From Hyunsoonleella flava (GTDB lineage: Bacteria; Bacteroidota; Bacteroidia; Flavobacteriales; Flavobacteriaceae), in contig NZ_SIRT01000009.1 in the NCBI RefSeq assembly GCF_004310325.1, forward strand, positions 109,993-173,992: a DNA stretch of 64,000 nucleotides, written 5' to 3'. Position numbers and translations under genes: made by a program. This document shows, one piece after another, positions 9,442 through 18,407 of the stretch. Positions within the stretch are counted from its first letter, which is position 1, and each line of letters starts with the position of its first letter. The notes below the pieces were generated by a model. The model did no database searches and was not told the origin of the DNA. It saw nothing but the letters and a program-made list of their open reading frames with translations.

Positions 9442-10230
9442 TTACATTAAATCACTGGGGATTTCGCAAATGGGAATAGGAATCATCTTATGCTTGTTAT
9501 TGGCATTGTAACGCTTATATATTTTAAAAACCTCTTTTTCTCTTCCAGAAAATTCGTTTTCCGTCTTCCCTTCATCATCCATTTTCATGGCCCATTCCAG
9601 TTCTGGATAGGAAGCGCCTATTTGGTCTTCATCACTTCTTGCATCACCAAAAAGCCCATCACTAGGGGCAGCGTTCATAATTGATTCTGGGACTTTTAAA
9701 TAGCCTCCGAGTTCATAAACTTCAGACTTTAATAAATCTGCAATCGGACTCAAATCTACACCACCATCACCATATTTGGTATAAAAACCTACACCAAAAT
9801 CTTCAACTTTATTTCCAGTTCCAGCTACAAGCATACCGTATAGACCTGCATAATAATATAATGTGGTCATTCTTAATCGTGCCCTGGTATTAGCCAATGC
9901 CATATCAACCGTAGCTTGGTCACCATCTAAATGTACTTCAGTTTTAAATTCTTCAAAAACAGGAGTTAAATCAGTACGGGTATCATCAACATTATCAAAG
10001 CGTTTTTTAAGCTGAGCGATATGCTCATGGGCACGAGACACATGACTTTCTGCTTGGTGTATAGGCATTTCAACACATAAAACTTTTAAACCAGTTTTGG
10101 CTACAAGCGTTGATGTTACGGCAGAATCAATGCCTCCTGAAACACCAACCACAAAACCATTTACACCTGCGTTTGTGGCATAATCTTTTAACCAGTTTAC
10201 AATATGATTTACAACTTTTTCTGTTTGCAT
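9442..10230 (-). CDS. nadE: NAD+ synthase (ammonia-dependent type)
   Basis: 262 residues, the length of the short NadE lacking a glutaminase domain. It adenylates nicotinate adenine dinucleotide and amidates it to NAD+. The PP-loop SGGIDSAV is at residues 31-38; GTGNKVEDFGVGFYTKYGDG (about 136-155) is the substrate-binding loop, and DLSPIADLLKSEVYELG follows. The ATG at 10230 gives the usual N-terminus. It is transcribed alone, divergent from gldB with 90 bases between. Confidence 0.96.
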   Translation of the reverse strand: MQTEKVVNHIVNWLKDYATNAGVNGFVVGVSGGIDSAVTSTLVAKTGLKVLCVEMPIHQAESHVSRAHEHIAQLKKRFDNVDDTRTDLTPVFEEFKTEVHLDGDQATVDMALANTRARLRMTTLYYYAGLYGMLVAGTGNKVEDFGVGFYTKYGDGGVDLSPIADLLKSEVYELGGYLKVPESIMNAAPSDGLFGDARSDEDQIGASYPELEWAMKMDDEGKTENEFSGREKEVFKIYKRYNANNKHKMIPIPICEIPSDLM

Positions 10231-10320
10231 AGCAAGGGGAATTAAATATGAGAATAGTACCTTTGTAACAAAAATAACCTATACTCTCAATTTATAAAAA
10301 TTTACAGCGTTTAGATTTTC

Positions 10321-11283
10321 ATGAAAAATATATTGTTTGCTTTTTTGATAGCTATCCTCATGATATCATGCAAGGACGAAAACAAAGTAGAACGTGAGAT
10401 AGCCAATATAAATATTGATATTTCTGTTGAGCGTTTCGATCAATTTTTTGGCAATGCGCAGGAGCGTGATTTGCCTAAGTTAAAACAGGCGTATCCATTT
10501 ATGTTTCCTAAAAAGTATAAAGATTCGTTTTGGATAACTAAGATGAAGGATACACTTCAGCAAGAATTGATTCATGAAGTCGAGAATAAATTCCAAACGT
10601 TTGATGATGTTGAGCTTGAAATTGAAACGTTGTTCAATCATTTGAAGTATTATTTTCCAGAGTTTCATCCGCCTCGTATAATTACAACAACCTCAAATGT
10701 CGATTATAGAAACAAGGTTATAGTTACGGATACTATTGCGTTGATAGCACTAGATACCTATTTAGGAAAAGACCATTTTTTTTATGAAGGTATTCAAAAA
10801 TTTATAAGGCACAATTTTGAGAGTGAGCAAATTGTAGTAGACATCGCTGGAGCATATGCTGAACGCTATATTTATCAGCCTCAAAGAAAAACACTACTGG
10901 ATGAAATGATCTATTTTGGAAAGCAACTTTATTTTAAGGATGTGATGCTGCCAAACAAAACGGAAGCTCAACGCATTAATTACACCGATGAACAACTGGA
11001 TTGGGCGCAAACAAACGAGCATTTTATCTGGCGTTATTTTGTTGAGCGCGAGTTACTTTATAATAGTGACACCAAACTACCAAGTAGGTTTATCAACCCA
11101 GCACCTTTTAGTAAATTTTTCTTGGAACAAATAGATACAAACTCACCAGGGCGTATTGGACAATATATAGGTTGGCAGATTGTAAGGGCATATATGAAAA
11201 ATAATGATGTGTCTTTAAAAAACATGTTACAAACCAAACCACAAGATATTTTTAATAAATCAAAGTTTAAACCTCGTAAGTAA
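10321..11283 (+). CDS. gldB: Gliding motility lipoprotein GldB
   Basis: 320 residues beginning with a lipoprotein signal (lipobox LMISC, Cys17). GldB is a cell-envelope lipoprotein required for gliding in Flavobacterium johnsoniae and found throughout gliding Flavobacteriia. The hallmark region VERFDQFFGNA near the mature N-terminus and the C-terminal GRIGQYIGWQIVRAYMKNN are visible. Its stop codon overlaps the gldC start (TAATG), giving a translationally coupled gldBC pair. Molecular activity is not known. Confidence 0.93.
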   Translation: MKNILFAFLIAILMISCKDENKVEREIANINIDISVERFDQFFGNAQERDLPKLKQAYPFMFPKKYKDSFWITKMKDTLQQELIHEVENKFQTFDDVELEIETLFNHLKYYFPEFHPPRIITTTSNVDYRNKVIVTDTIALIALDTYLGKDHFFYEGIQKFIRHNFESEQIVVDIAGAYAERYIYQPQRKTLLDEMIYFGKQLYFKDVMLPNKTEAQRINYTDEQLDWAQTNEHFIWRYFVERELLYNSDTKLPSRFINPAPFSKFFLEQIDTNSPGRIGQYIGWQIVRAYMKNNDVSLKNMLQTKPQDIFNKSKFKPRK

Positions 11284-11615
11284 TGGCGGAAAAAATACAA
11301 TCTAAAATAGAGTTGAATGTAGAACTTGATGAAAATCGTATACCAGAGAAATTATGTTGGACTGCTGAGGATGGTGGTATCACAAACGCTGAGGCTAAAG
11401 CAATGATGCTATCTGTTTGGGATGATAAAGCAAAAGAAATGTTGCGTATAGATTTGTGGACAAAAGATATGCCAGTAGATGATATGAAAATATTTTTTCA
11501 TCAAACGCTTGTTGCTATGGCCAATACATTTCATCGGGCCACACAAGATGAAAAAATGACTGCTACTATGAAAGATTTTTGCGATTATTTTGCAGAGAAG
11601 TTGGAGCTGAAGTAA
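11283..11615 (+). CDS. gldC: Gliding motility protein GldC
   Basis: 110 residues, no signal peptide, so probably cytoplasmic. The sequence MAEKIQSKIELNVELDENRI and the central KAMMLSVWD are typical of GldC. GldC is reported to support gliding without being fully essential for it in Flavobacterium. The start overlaps the gldB stop. The gene ends 3 bases before the end of the convergent deformylase-like gene, with no obvious terminator between. Confidence 0.92.
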   Translation: MAEKIQSKIELNVELDENRIPEKLCWTAEDGGITNAEAKAMMLSVWDDKAKEMLRIDLWTKDMPVDDMKIFFHQTLVAMANTFHRATQDEKMTATMKDFCDYFAEKLELK

Positions 11616-11618
11616 TAG

Positions 11619-12254
11619 TTAGCTATCATCTTTTTTGGCATCATTTACTTCCTTCTGAAGATGGTCTAAATATAAAATACCATTCAGATGGTCTATCTCA
11701 TGCTGAAAAATTACAGAAGTAAAACCTTCGACGGTCTCAGATTGATGAACGCCATCCAGAGTATCGTATTCAATAATTATTTCTTTTGAGCGGCTATTTA
11801 AAATTTCACTTCTATCCGGGATAGATAAGCAGCCTTCACGAACGGTTTGTGTGTCCTTGGAATAGTCTGTAATTATTGGATTAAGATATACTTCAAAGGG
11901 TAAACCGTCTTTATCTAAACGCTGTACCCAAATAATGTTTTTTAAAATACCCACTTGCGGTGCTGCAATACCTAAACCTAAAGACATACTATCTGTAACA
12001 GTAGCATATAAACGTTTTACGAAATTTTGAAGAATACTGTTGTTTGGGTCAGGTTTGATGTAGGTACTTTTTTGCCTAAGTAAAAGCGAATCGGTTTTAT
12101 TGGTAATTTTATAAACGCGCATAGGTTTTAAGCTATCTGCATCCATAATGCGTTTTTTTTCTTCTTTAGAAAATAAATCTGCTCCTAAATTTTTTGTACC
12201 AGAACACCCAGTAATCAAAAGCATACCAAAAGTTAGAAATAAGATGTTTTTCAT
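11619..12254 (-). CDS. Exported lipoprotein with peptide-deformylase fold
   Basis: 211 residues from the ATG at 12254, chosen because it starts a clean lipoprotein signal (MKNILFLTFGMLLITGC, Cys17); eight extra in-frame codons upstream would precede it. After a linker of about 70 residues all three deformylase motifs are intact: GLGIAAPQ (93-100), EGCLS with the metal-binding Cys142, and HEIDH (185-189). Cytoplasmic deformylases remove N-formyl groups from new proteins; here the same catalytic set is predicted to sit in the periplasm on a lipid anchor. It ends the mreBCD-mrdA-rodA series, so a role at the cell wall is possible but unproven. Confidence 0.88.
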   Translation of the reverse strand: MKNILFLTFGMLLITGCSGTKNLGADLFSKEEKKRIMDADSLKPMRVYKITNKTDSLLLRQKSTYIKPDPNNSILQNFVKRLYATVTDSMSLGLGIAAPQVGILKNIIWVQRLDKDGLPFEVYLNPIITDYSKDTQTVREGCLSIPDRSEILNSRSKEIIIEYDTLDGVHQSETVEGFTSVIFQHEIDHLNGILYLDHLQKEVNDAKKDDS

Positions 12255-12285
12255 AAAAATGAGGTAATCAAGCACCAATTATCTA

Positions 12286-13563
12286 CTACCATTCGTTGAT
12301 GCGGTTAGAATCTAATTTAATAAAAATAAAGAGTAAAATGGTAAATGCCCATAAACCTGACCCGCCGTAACTAAACATTGGCAGCGGAATACCAATGGTA
12401 GGGATTAAACCCATAACCATACCGATGTTAATCATAAAGTGCATAAAAATAATGGCTGCTACACCGTACCCATAAGCACGACTGAATTGGGATTTTTGAA
12501 GTTCAGCTAAATGTAGTATTCTTAAAATGAGTAAAACAAAAAGAATGACAACAAGCGTGGTGCCTAGAAAGCCCCACTCTTCACCAACGGTACTAAAAAT
12601 ATAGTCAGTATGTTGTTCTGGTACAAATTTCCCAGTAGTTCTAGTTCCTTCTAAAAAGCCTTTGCCGGTAAAACCACCTGAGCTAATCGCTTTTTCAGAT
12701 TCGTTAAGGTTATAGGCAAATGTGCGTTTCATTTCCTCTAACTTTTCAGGGTCTTTTTCTAAACCTAGCCATAAACTAATACGATCTTGCTGGTGTGGCT
12801 TTAGGATACTTTCATAAAAAAATTGCACTCCAAAACTTAGAGCGGCACTTACGGTAATAATAAAAATACTTTGTAAAATAGGATATTTACGCTTTCTAAA
12901 AAAATGAAGTAAAATCACAGCTAGAATAGCCGCAATTGTGGTGCTAATAGCTCCAAACTTTAGCGCAAGTATTGAAAGTAAAACGACTAAAAAGCCAATA
13001 ATAAGATAAATTTTTGGTAGGCCTTCACGGTATAACACAAAAAAGAACGCACCGTATACTACGGTACTTCCTGTATCATTTTGCAGTAAAACCAAAAGTG
13101 CTGGAATTAATATAATCATAAAAGTTCTGAGCTGATCTTTTAATGTTTTAATATCAGTATTTAAATCACTTATATATTTTGCCACGGCTAGAGCTGTAGC
13201 TGCTTTTGCAAATTCACTGGGTTGAATAGTAAAGCTTCCAATGGCATACCAAGATGTAGCTCCGTTTACGTTTTTACCAAAAATAAAAAGTCCAACCAAT
13301 GATAGCATGGATAGGATGTAAAATACGCTAGAAAACCGTTCATAAAATTTTGCATCGAGGGCGAGGAGAAGTATTATAAGTATGAGCGTTAAGAAAATAA
13401 AAATGATCTGTTTAGCAAACGGCTGTGAGAAATCAAAATAGTCAATTTCTGTCCCAGTATGTGATGCTGATAGAATATTAAGCCAACCAAAAGCCACCAA
13501 AAGTAAAAAAAGTATGATAGTTACCCAATCAAATTTAAAGTATCGGTTAGTTTCTCTTACCAT
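12286..13563 (-). CDS. rodA: Rod shape-determining protein RodA (SEDS glycosyltransferase)
   Basis: 425 residues, about ten membrane segments. RodA polymerises lipid II into glycan strands during lateral wall growth, together with PBP2. The SEDS motifs are visible: QPSEFAKAATALAVA (about 118-132), QNDTGSTVVYGAFF (about 160-174) with the catalytic Asp, and the C-terminal PTIGIPLPMFSYGGSGL. A long loop at about 245-315 separates late helices. The start overlaps the mrdA stop (TGATG), so the two are translationally coupled. Confidence 0.96.
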   Translation of the reverse strand: MVRETNRYFKFDWVTIILFLLLVAFGWLNILSASHTGTEIDYFDFSQPFAKQIIFIFLTLILIILLLALDAKFYERFSSVFYILSMLSLVGLFIFGKNVNGATSWYAIGSFTIQPSEFAKAATALAVAKYISDLNTDIKTLKDQLRTFMIILIPALLVLLQNDTGSTVVYGAFFFVLYREGLPKIYLIIGFLVVLLSILALKFGAISTTIAAILAVILLHFFRKRKYPILQSIFIITVSAALSFGVQFFYESILKPHQQDRISLWLGLEKDPEKLEEMKRTFAYNLNESEKAISSGGFTGKGFLEGTRTTGKFVPEQHTDYIFSTVGEEWGFLGTTLVVILFVLLILRILHLAELQKSQFSRAYGYGVAAIIFMHFMINIGMVMGLIPTIGIPLPMFSYGGSGLWAFTILLFIFIKLDSNRINEW

Positions 13564-15500
13564 CAGTTGCTGGTAGTATTAAGTTGATTTAACTTCTGTT
13601 TTAAGCGATAATATTCAGCTTCTTCAACAATTTGTAATTGGGTTTTACCATTTATATTAAAAGGTTCGCCTGTGTATGGTTTTGCATATTCATTTTCTAA
13701 AGAATGTTTTAGAAGCCACTCTTCCATATCTTTTCTGGTAATATAGCCTTTGATGTGTTTTTCAATCATTAAGCTCGCAACTTTTCCAGCAAACCTACTT
13801 CCCCAATAACCATTTTCGACAAAAACTGCAATGGCAATCTTTGGGTTTTCTTTAGGTGCAAAAGCTACAAAGATGGAATGATCTGTAAGCTGGGTCCTGA
13901 CACTATCAATTTTAATAAAATTTTCAACTGTTCCTGTTTTTCCACAGATTTCTATGTCTTTTACATTTAAGAACTTAGCGGTTCCATTTTTATAAACGGC
14001 ATGCATACCCTCAATTACAGGCTCAAAATGTTGCTTGTCAATCGTCGTATATTTTGGTTTGGTAAAATTTTCAGGTAGTGTTTCACCTTTAATATGTTTT
14101 ATAACATGAGGTGTAAAGTAATGCCCTCTATTGGCAATGGCGCATACCATATTAGCTAGCTGAATTGGGGTGGTAGCTACTTCGCCTTGTCCTATAGCGT
14201 TTGAAATAGTATAGGTAGAATAAAATGTTTTGGGGTAGATGCGTTTGTAGTAAGCCCTATCAGGGATACGTCCTTTTTGCCCTACATATAAATCATTGTT
14301 TAAAAAATTACCAAGTCCAAAACTTTTTGCATGTTTACTCCAAGTGTCAATGCCTTCGGAAGCATCTCCAGTTTTATCTAAAATTCGTCTATACGTAGTT
14401 GCAAAATAGGCATTGCAGGATTCTTGTATACCAGTAATCATGTTATTACGTCTTCCACGATAGCAATGGCACTTCATAAACCTATTGCCATATTTGTAAC
14501 CTGCATAACAGGTTATCTTTTCTTCAGGGGTGATCACATCTTCTTGTAAGCCTATCAAGGCATTCATCAATTTAAAAGGTGACCCAGGTTCATAAACGCC
14601 TTGAATACTTCTATTAAATAGAGGATTTGCAATGTCATCTTTTAAAAGCTTAGTGAAATTTTTTGAACGTTCCCTACCTACTAAGATATTTGGGTCGTAA
14701 GTAGGTGCTGCAACCATTGACAAAATTTCCCCCGTAGCAGGTTCAATAGCTATAACGCCACCGCGCTTATTTTCCATAAGTAATTCGCCATAGGCCTGTA
14801 AATTGGCATCAATAGTAATGGTAATGTCCTTACCTTGTTCTGGAATAATATCAAACTTTCCATTCTTGTGCGGACCAATATCTCTATTAAATCTATCTTT
14901 TTGAATAAATTTAATACCCTTTACACCCCGAAGCGTTTTTTCATAAGAGGCCTCTATGCCATTTTTGCCTTTTAAGTCACCCATTTGATAATAGGGGTCG
15001 TTCTTAATGTCTCTATTATTAACCTCACCTATATCACCTAGTACATTGGCTCCAATGGTAGTTTCGTATTTTCTCAAAGGTCTTTTTTGAATATAGAACC
15101 CATCGAATTTTCGCATTTTTTCTTGCAGAACAGCATAATCCTCTTTTGAGAGTTGAGGAACAAATGGAGAGGCTAATCTTGGTGAATAGCGACGGGCACG
15201 CTCTAACTTTTTATCATAGGTTTCTCGTGATATTTTCAAAAGCTTACAAAATTCGTCCATATCAAAATCTCCTACTTCACGCGGAATTACCATCACATCA
15301 TACGAAGGCTGGTTACCTACTAAAAGCTGCCCATTTCGGTCATATACGAAACCTCGTTTGGGATAGTTCCAAACCTTTCTAATGGCATTATCATCGTATA
15401 AATTATCTGATCCTCCCTTGTAAATCTGAAGATAAAACAATCTGCCAATAAAGGTAAAGCCACATAAAATGACCAAAAAGAAAAGTAAAAACTGCCTCAT
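13563..15500 (-). CDS. mrdA: Penicillin-binding protein 2 (MrdA)
   Basis: 645 residues: one N-terminal membrane helix (about 4-24), a dimerisation/pedestal region containing RGFVYDRNGQLL (49-60), and a transpeptidase domain. The catalytic set is complete: Ser307-x-x-Lys310 in GSPFKLMN, SCNAYFA for the SxN motif, and CGKTGTVEN for KTG. It cross-links new peptidoglycan in the elongasome with RodA. It sits between mreD and rodA with single-base junctions. Confidence 0.97.
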   Translation of the reverse strand: MRQFLLFFLVILCGFTFIGRLFYLQIYKGGSDNLYDDNAIRKVWNYPKRGFVYDRNGQLLVGNQPSYDVMVIPREVGDFDMDEFCKLLKISRETYDKKLERARRYSPRLASPFVPQLSKEDYAVLQEKMRKFDGFYIQKRPLRKYETTIGANVLGDIGEVNNRDIKNDPYYQMGDLKGKNGIEASYEKTLRGVKGIKFIQKDRFNRDIGPHKNGKFDIIPEQGKDITITIDANLQAYGELLMENKRGGVIAIEPATGEILSMVAAPTYDPNILVGRERSKNFTKLLKDDIANPLFNRSIQGVYEPGSPFKLMNALIGLQEDVITPEEKITCYAGYKYGNRFMKCHCYRGRRNNMITGIQESCNAYFATTYRRILDKTGDASEGIDTWSKHAKSFGLGNFLNNDLYVGQKGRIPDRAYYKRIYPKTFYSTYTISNAIGQGEVATTPIQLANMVCAIANRGHYFTPHVIKHIKGETLPENFTKPKYTTIDKQHFEPVIEGMHAVYKNGTAKFLNVKDIEICGKTGTVENFIKIDSVRTQLTDHSIFVAFAPKENPKIAIAVFVENGYWGSRFAGKVASLMIEKHIKGYITRKDMEEWLLKHSLENEYAKPYTGEPFNINGKTQLQIVEEAEYYRLKQKLNQLNTTSN

Positions 15501-16003
15501 TAATGTTTTCGACTAAAAATGATTGAAACCAATGTAATCATTAATATAGTAAATATACCCGAGAATAACGTTTTTTGAAACACCATTAGTATTCTTGAAA
15601 TGCTAAATATTTCCAGAGAAAATAAGATGATATGGTGTAATACCGTTAATAGTGCTATGTAAACAAGTTTTGCACCAAAATCGTTATTGTTAAACTTTAC
15701 GTTGTTGTGCTCATACATGGTACCAAATGCGAATTTTAAAAACACAGGTCTGGTGTAGGCAATAAAAACGGAAGCTGCCGCGTGGATACCTCCTGAATCT
15801 GAAAACATATCCACTGTGAGTCCTATTAAAAAACTTAGAAAAATAAATAACAATCGGTTATTTTTTATAGGAAAGAAAATGATAAAAATGATATAGATGT
15901 ACGGATTGATGTAACCCAGAAAGTTGATGTGGTTAAACAATATCACCTGAAATAAAACAAGTAACACAAATCTAATGCTATGTGCTGTAATAATACTATT
16001 CAT
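15500..16003 (-). CDS. mreD: Rod shape-determining protein MreD
   Basis: 167 residues, nearly all hydrophobic, with five or so membrane helices. The helix with GLTVDMFSDSGGIHAAASVF (about 59-78) is the conserved MreD region. MreD is the small inner-membrane partner of MreC in the elongasome. It overlaps the mreC stop by 8 bases and abuts mrdA, supporting the identity by operon position. Confidence 0.93.
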   Translation of the reverse strand: MNSIITAHSIRFVLLVLFQVILFNHINFLGYINPYIYIIFIIFFPIKNNRLLFIFLSFLIGLTVDMFSDSGGIHAAASVFIAYTRPVFLKFAFGTMYEHNNVKFNNNDFGAKLVYIALLTVLHHIILFSLEIFSISRILMVFQKTLFSGIFTILMITLVSIIFSRKH

Positions 16004-16814
16004 TGGTGTTTTCTAGCAATATTTCAATTTCTTGTTTTTCAGTGTTTTCTATAATATAAACATGCTCAAGATTTGTCATGTCATTAAACAATTTTACATC
16101 TATTTCATAGAAATTTTCGGTAGCATCAAGTTTTAGATTTATAACTGTACCGACAGGAATGTTTTTTGGGAAAATTGAAGATTGCCCTGAGGTTACAATG
16201 GTATCACCTTCCGAAACTGGGGCAATTTTTTCAACATCGGTCAATTGAATGATGTTTGGTGAATTTCCGTTCCAAGTTAATGAACCAATATGTCCTGATT
16301 TTTTAAGCTTTACACTAATACTACTTTTGGAATTTAAAATTGAAATTACAGTAGCGTAATTATTTGAAACATTATCTATTATACCTACCAGACCTAATGA
16401 AGAGATTACACCAAAATCTTGATGAATACTATCATTAATCCCTTTGTTAATCAGCAAAAAGTTATCTGACAGATTATAACTATTACGGATAACATTGGCC
16501 GTAGTGTATTTGTAATTTAAACCAGATGTACTATCTAATACAATAGCATTTGTGTCAATTTTAGTATTAAATAATAGTTCGTTCAACCGTTTATTTTCGG
16601 CTGCCAATAATTCGTTTTGAGTTTTTAAATTAAAATAAGAACTCACATTATTTACCGAATTATATACGCCTCCACTTAAAAAATTAGCAGAATTAACAAA
16701 CTTACTTTTATGATAGGAATGGGACTGAATTGTGAAAATAAGGGCGATACCAAAGAGCAACACAAACAACAAAAAGTTTTTGTTCCTTATTATAAAATTA
16801 ATAATTTGTTGCAT
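15996..16814 (-). CDS. mreC: Rod shape-determining protein MreC
   Basis: 272 residues. One membrane helix at about 12-28, a coiled-coil segment at about 58-85 (TQNELLAAENKRLNELLF), then the periplasmic beta domain with GLVGIIDNVSNNYATVISI and the conserved DTIVTSGQSSIFPKNIPVG near 204-222. MreC scaffolds PBP2/RodA along MreB filaments. A 183-base gap separates it from mreB upstream; I see no clear terminator in that gap, only AT-rich sequence. Confidence 0.95.
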   Translation of the reverse strand: MQQIINFIIRNKNFLLFVLLFGIALIFTIQSHSYHKSKFVNSANFLSGGVYNSVNNVSSYFNLKTQNELLAAENKRLNELLFNTKIDTNAIVLDSTSGLNYKYTTANVIRNSYNLSDNFLLINKGINDSIHQDFGVISSLGLVGIIDNVSNNYATVISILNSKSSISVKLKKSGHIGSLTWNGNSPNIIQLTDVEKIAPVSEGDTIVTSGQSSIFPKNIPVGTVINLKLDATENFYEIDVKLFNDMTNLEHVYIIENTEKQEIEILLENTNE

Positions 16815-16997
16815 GGGTTATACCTATTGAATTTCAGAATGATGTATAAATAAATTGAGTTATTTTTTGATTAGTCGAGGCAAAAAAATTAAGCATAGCC
16901 TTAGTTACGGTTAAATTTTTAAACGAAGAATAAGCAAAAAAGAAACAATTTATATGCATTATTTTGAGGTTTAATAGGTGTTCGGCCTGTTGATGCC

Positions 16998-18026
16998 CTA
17001 TTTTATCAATACACTTTTGTATTTAGGTAAGTTTTTAAGTGTGATACCCGTACCTCTCACAACAGCACGCAAAGGGTCTTCAGCAATGTAAACAGGTAAA
17101 TCTGTTTTTTGTGATAGACGTTTGTCTAAACCTCGCAACATCGATCCTCCACCAGCTAAGTAAATTCCAGTGTTATAAATGTCTGCTGCTAATTCCGGAG
17201 GTGTTTGCCCTAGAGTTTCCATTACCGCGTCCTCTATTCGCAAAATAGATTTATCCAATGCTTTTGCGATTTCTCTAAAAGAAATAGATACCTGTTTTGG
17301 TTTTCCAGTAAGTAAATCACGTCCTTGAACACTCATATCTTCTGGTGGTAATTCTAAATCTTCAGTTGCAGCACCAATTTGTATTTTTATTTTCTCCGCA
17401 GTACGTTCACCTACATAAAGGTTGTGCTGCGTTCTCATATAATAAACAATGTCATTCGTAAATACGTCCCCCGCAATTTTTACAGATTTGTCACACACAA
17501 TTCCGCCTAAAGCAATTACAGCGATTTCGGTAGTTCCTCCACCTATATCTACCACCATATTTCCTTTAGGTTGCATAATATCCACTCCAATACCAATAGC
17601 CGCAGCCATCGGCTCATGAATCAAATACACTTCTTTACCATTTACGCGCTCCGCACTTTCTTTTACAGCACGCATTTCCACTTCGGTAATCCCCGACGGA
17701 ATACAAATTACCATACGCAGCGCAGGTGTAAAAAACTTCTTTTTAAGCGCAGGAATGTTTTTGATAAACATACTAATCATCTGCTCTGAAGCATCAAAGT
17801 CTGCAATTACACCATCTTTTAAAGGACGAATGGTTTTAATGTTTTCATGGGTTTTTCCTTGCATCAAACTGGCTTCCTGACCAACAGCAATAATTTTTCC
17901 CGAAACCCTATCCCGAGCAACAATGGAAGGCGCATCAACAACAACCTTGTCGTTATGAATAATTAATGTGTTTGCAGTACCTAAATCTATGGCTATATCT
18001 TCGGTTAGGAAGTCAAAAAATCCCAT
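16998..18026 (-). CDS. mreB: Rod shape-determining protein MreB (actin-like)
   Basis: 342 residues. The actin-fold motifs are present: IDLGTANTLI (phosphate 1, about 13-22), VVDIGGGTTEIAVI (phosphate 2, about 158-171) and the adenosine motif YLAGGGSMLRGLDKRL (about 288-303). MreB filaments guide cell-wall elongation. It heads the elongasome genes and follows purH on the same strand across 381 bases of repeat-rich DNA. Confidence 0.98.
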   Translation of the reverse strand: MGFFDFLTEDIAIDLGTANTLIIHNDKVVVDAPSIVARDRVSGKIIAVGQEASLMQGKTHENIKTIRPLKDGVIADFDASEQMISMFIKNIPALKKKFFTPALRMVICIPSGITEVEMRAVKESAERVNGKEVYLIHEPMAAAIGIGVDIMQPKGNMVVDIGGGTTEIAVIALGGIVCDKSVKIAGDVFTNDIVYYMRTQHNLYVGERTAEKIKIQIGAATEDLELPPEDMSVQGRDLLTGKPKQVSISFREIAKALDKSILRIEDAVMETLGQTPPELAADIYNTGIYLAGGGSMLRGLDKRLSQKTDLPVYIAEDPLRAVVRGTGITLKNLPKYKSVLIK

Positions 18027-18187
18027 GTGCTATCAATAATTTTTGTTGGTTAAAAAACGAATCCCGTAAATGTAATAAAACTTCATAAATATATGAGATT
18101 TTAGGGGCTTCAAAATAGAATTAAAACCAACGAGATTTAGAATTATACGTTATTTGTCGATGTTTAGACTTTTCAATTTACAATTTT

Positions 18188-18275
18188 GGGCGTTACCCAC
18201 AAGGGGTCGGGCTTTCGGCAGTCGCTACCTCCTACGTCGGGGAGCTTCAACAAATGCCTCAATCCCTAACGCGCC
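18188..18275. repeat. Interspersed repeat, copy 1 (GGGC...TCGGGCTTTC...CAATCCCTAACGCGC)
   Basis: A GC-rich segment in otherwise AT-rich intergenic DNA. It begins GGGCGTTACCCACAAGGGG, has TCGGGCTTTC inside and ends with TCAATCCCTAACGCGC. The same left and right end sequences recur at 21629-21794, where the interior is longer, so this is a two-copy family in this window. No coding sequence lies inside. Confidence 0.75.
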
Positions 18276-18370
18276 ACTCTTGCTCTTAATCCACCCCCAA
18301 TCCCTCTAGGTAGGGGGTACTCCCAAGTTTTTAAGATAAAACCTCACAGGTCTTTTGCACAAGAGTATGC

Positions 18371-18399
18371 ATTCCTCCCCTTTTTGGGGGGTTAGGAGG
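18371..18399. repeat. GC-rich hairpin between mreB and purH
   Basis: The sequence CCTCCCCTTTTTGGGGGGTTAGGAGG can fold as CTCCCC paired with GGGG(G)G. It sits 9 bases downstream of the purH stop on the minus strand. It could end purH transcription, but the run of A/T needed on the minus side is weak, and it also looks like a common flavobacterial intergenic repeat. The remaining DNA between 18276 and 18370 holds another C/G-run segment (ACCCCCAATCCC...GTAGGGGGT) and nothing coding. Confidence 0.45.
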
Positions 18400-18407
18400 G
18401 CTTCAAT

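Noticed and set aside
10258..10265. Promoter for gldB from the TACCTTTG match
   Set aside because: The nearest TTTG is about 30 bases upstream, too far for the usual spacing, so only the -7 half is matched.
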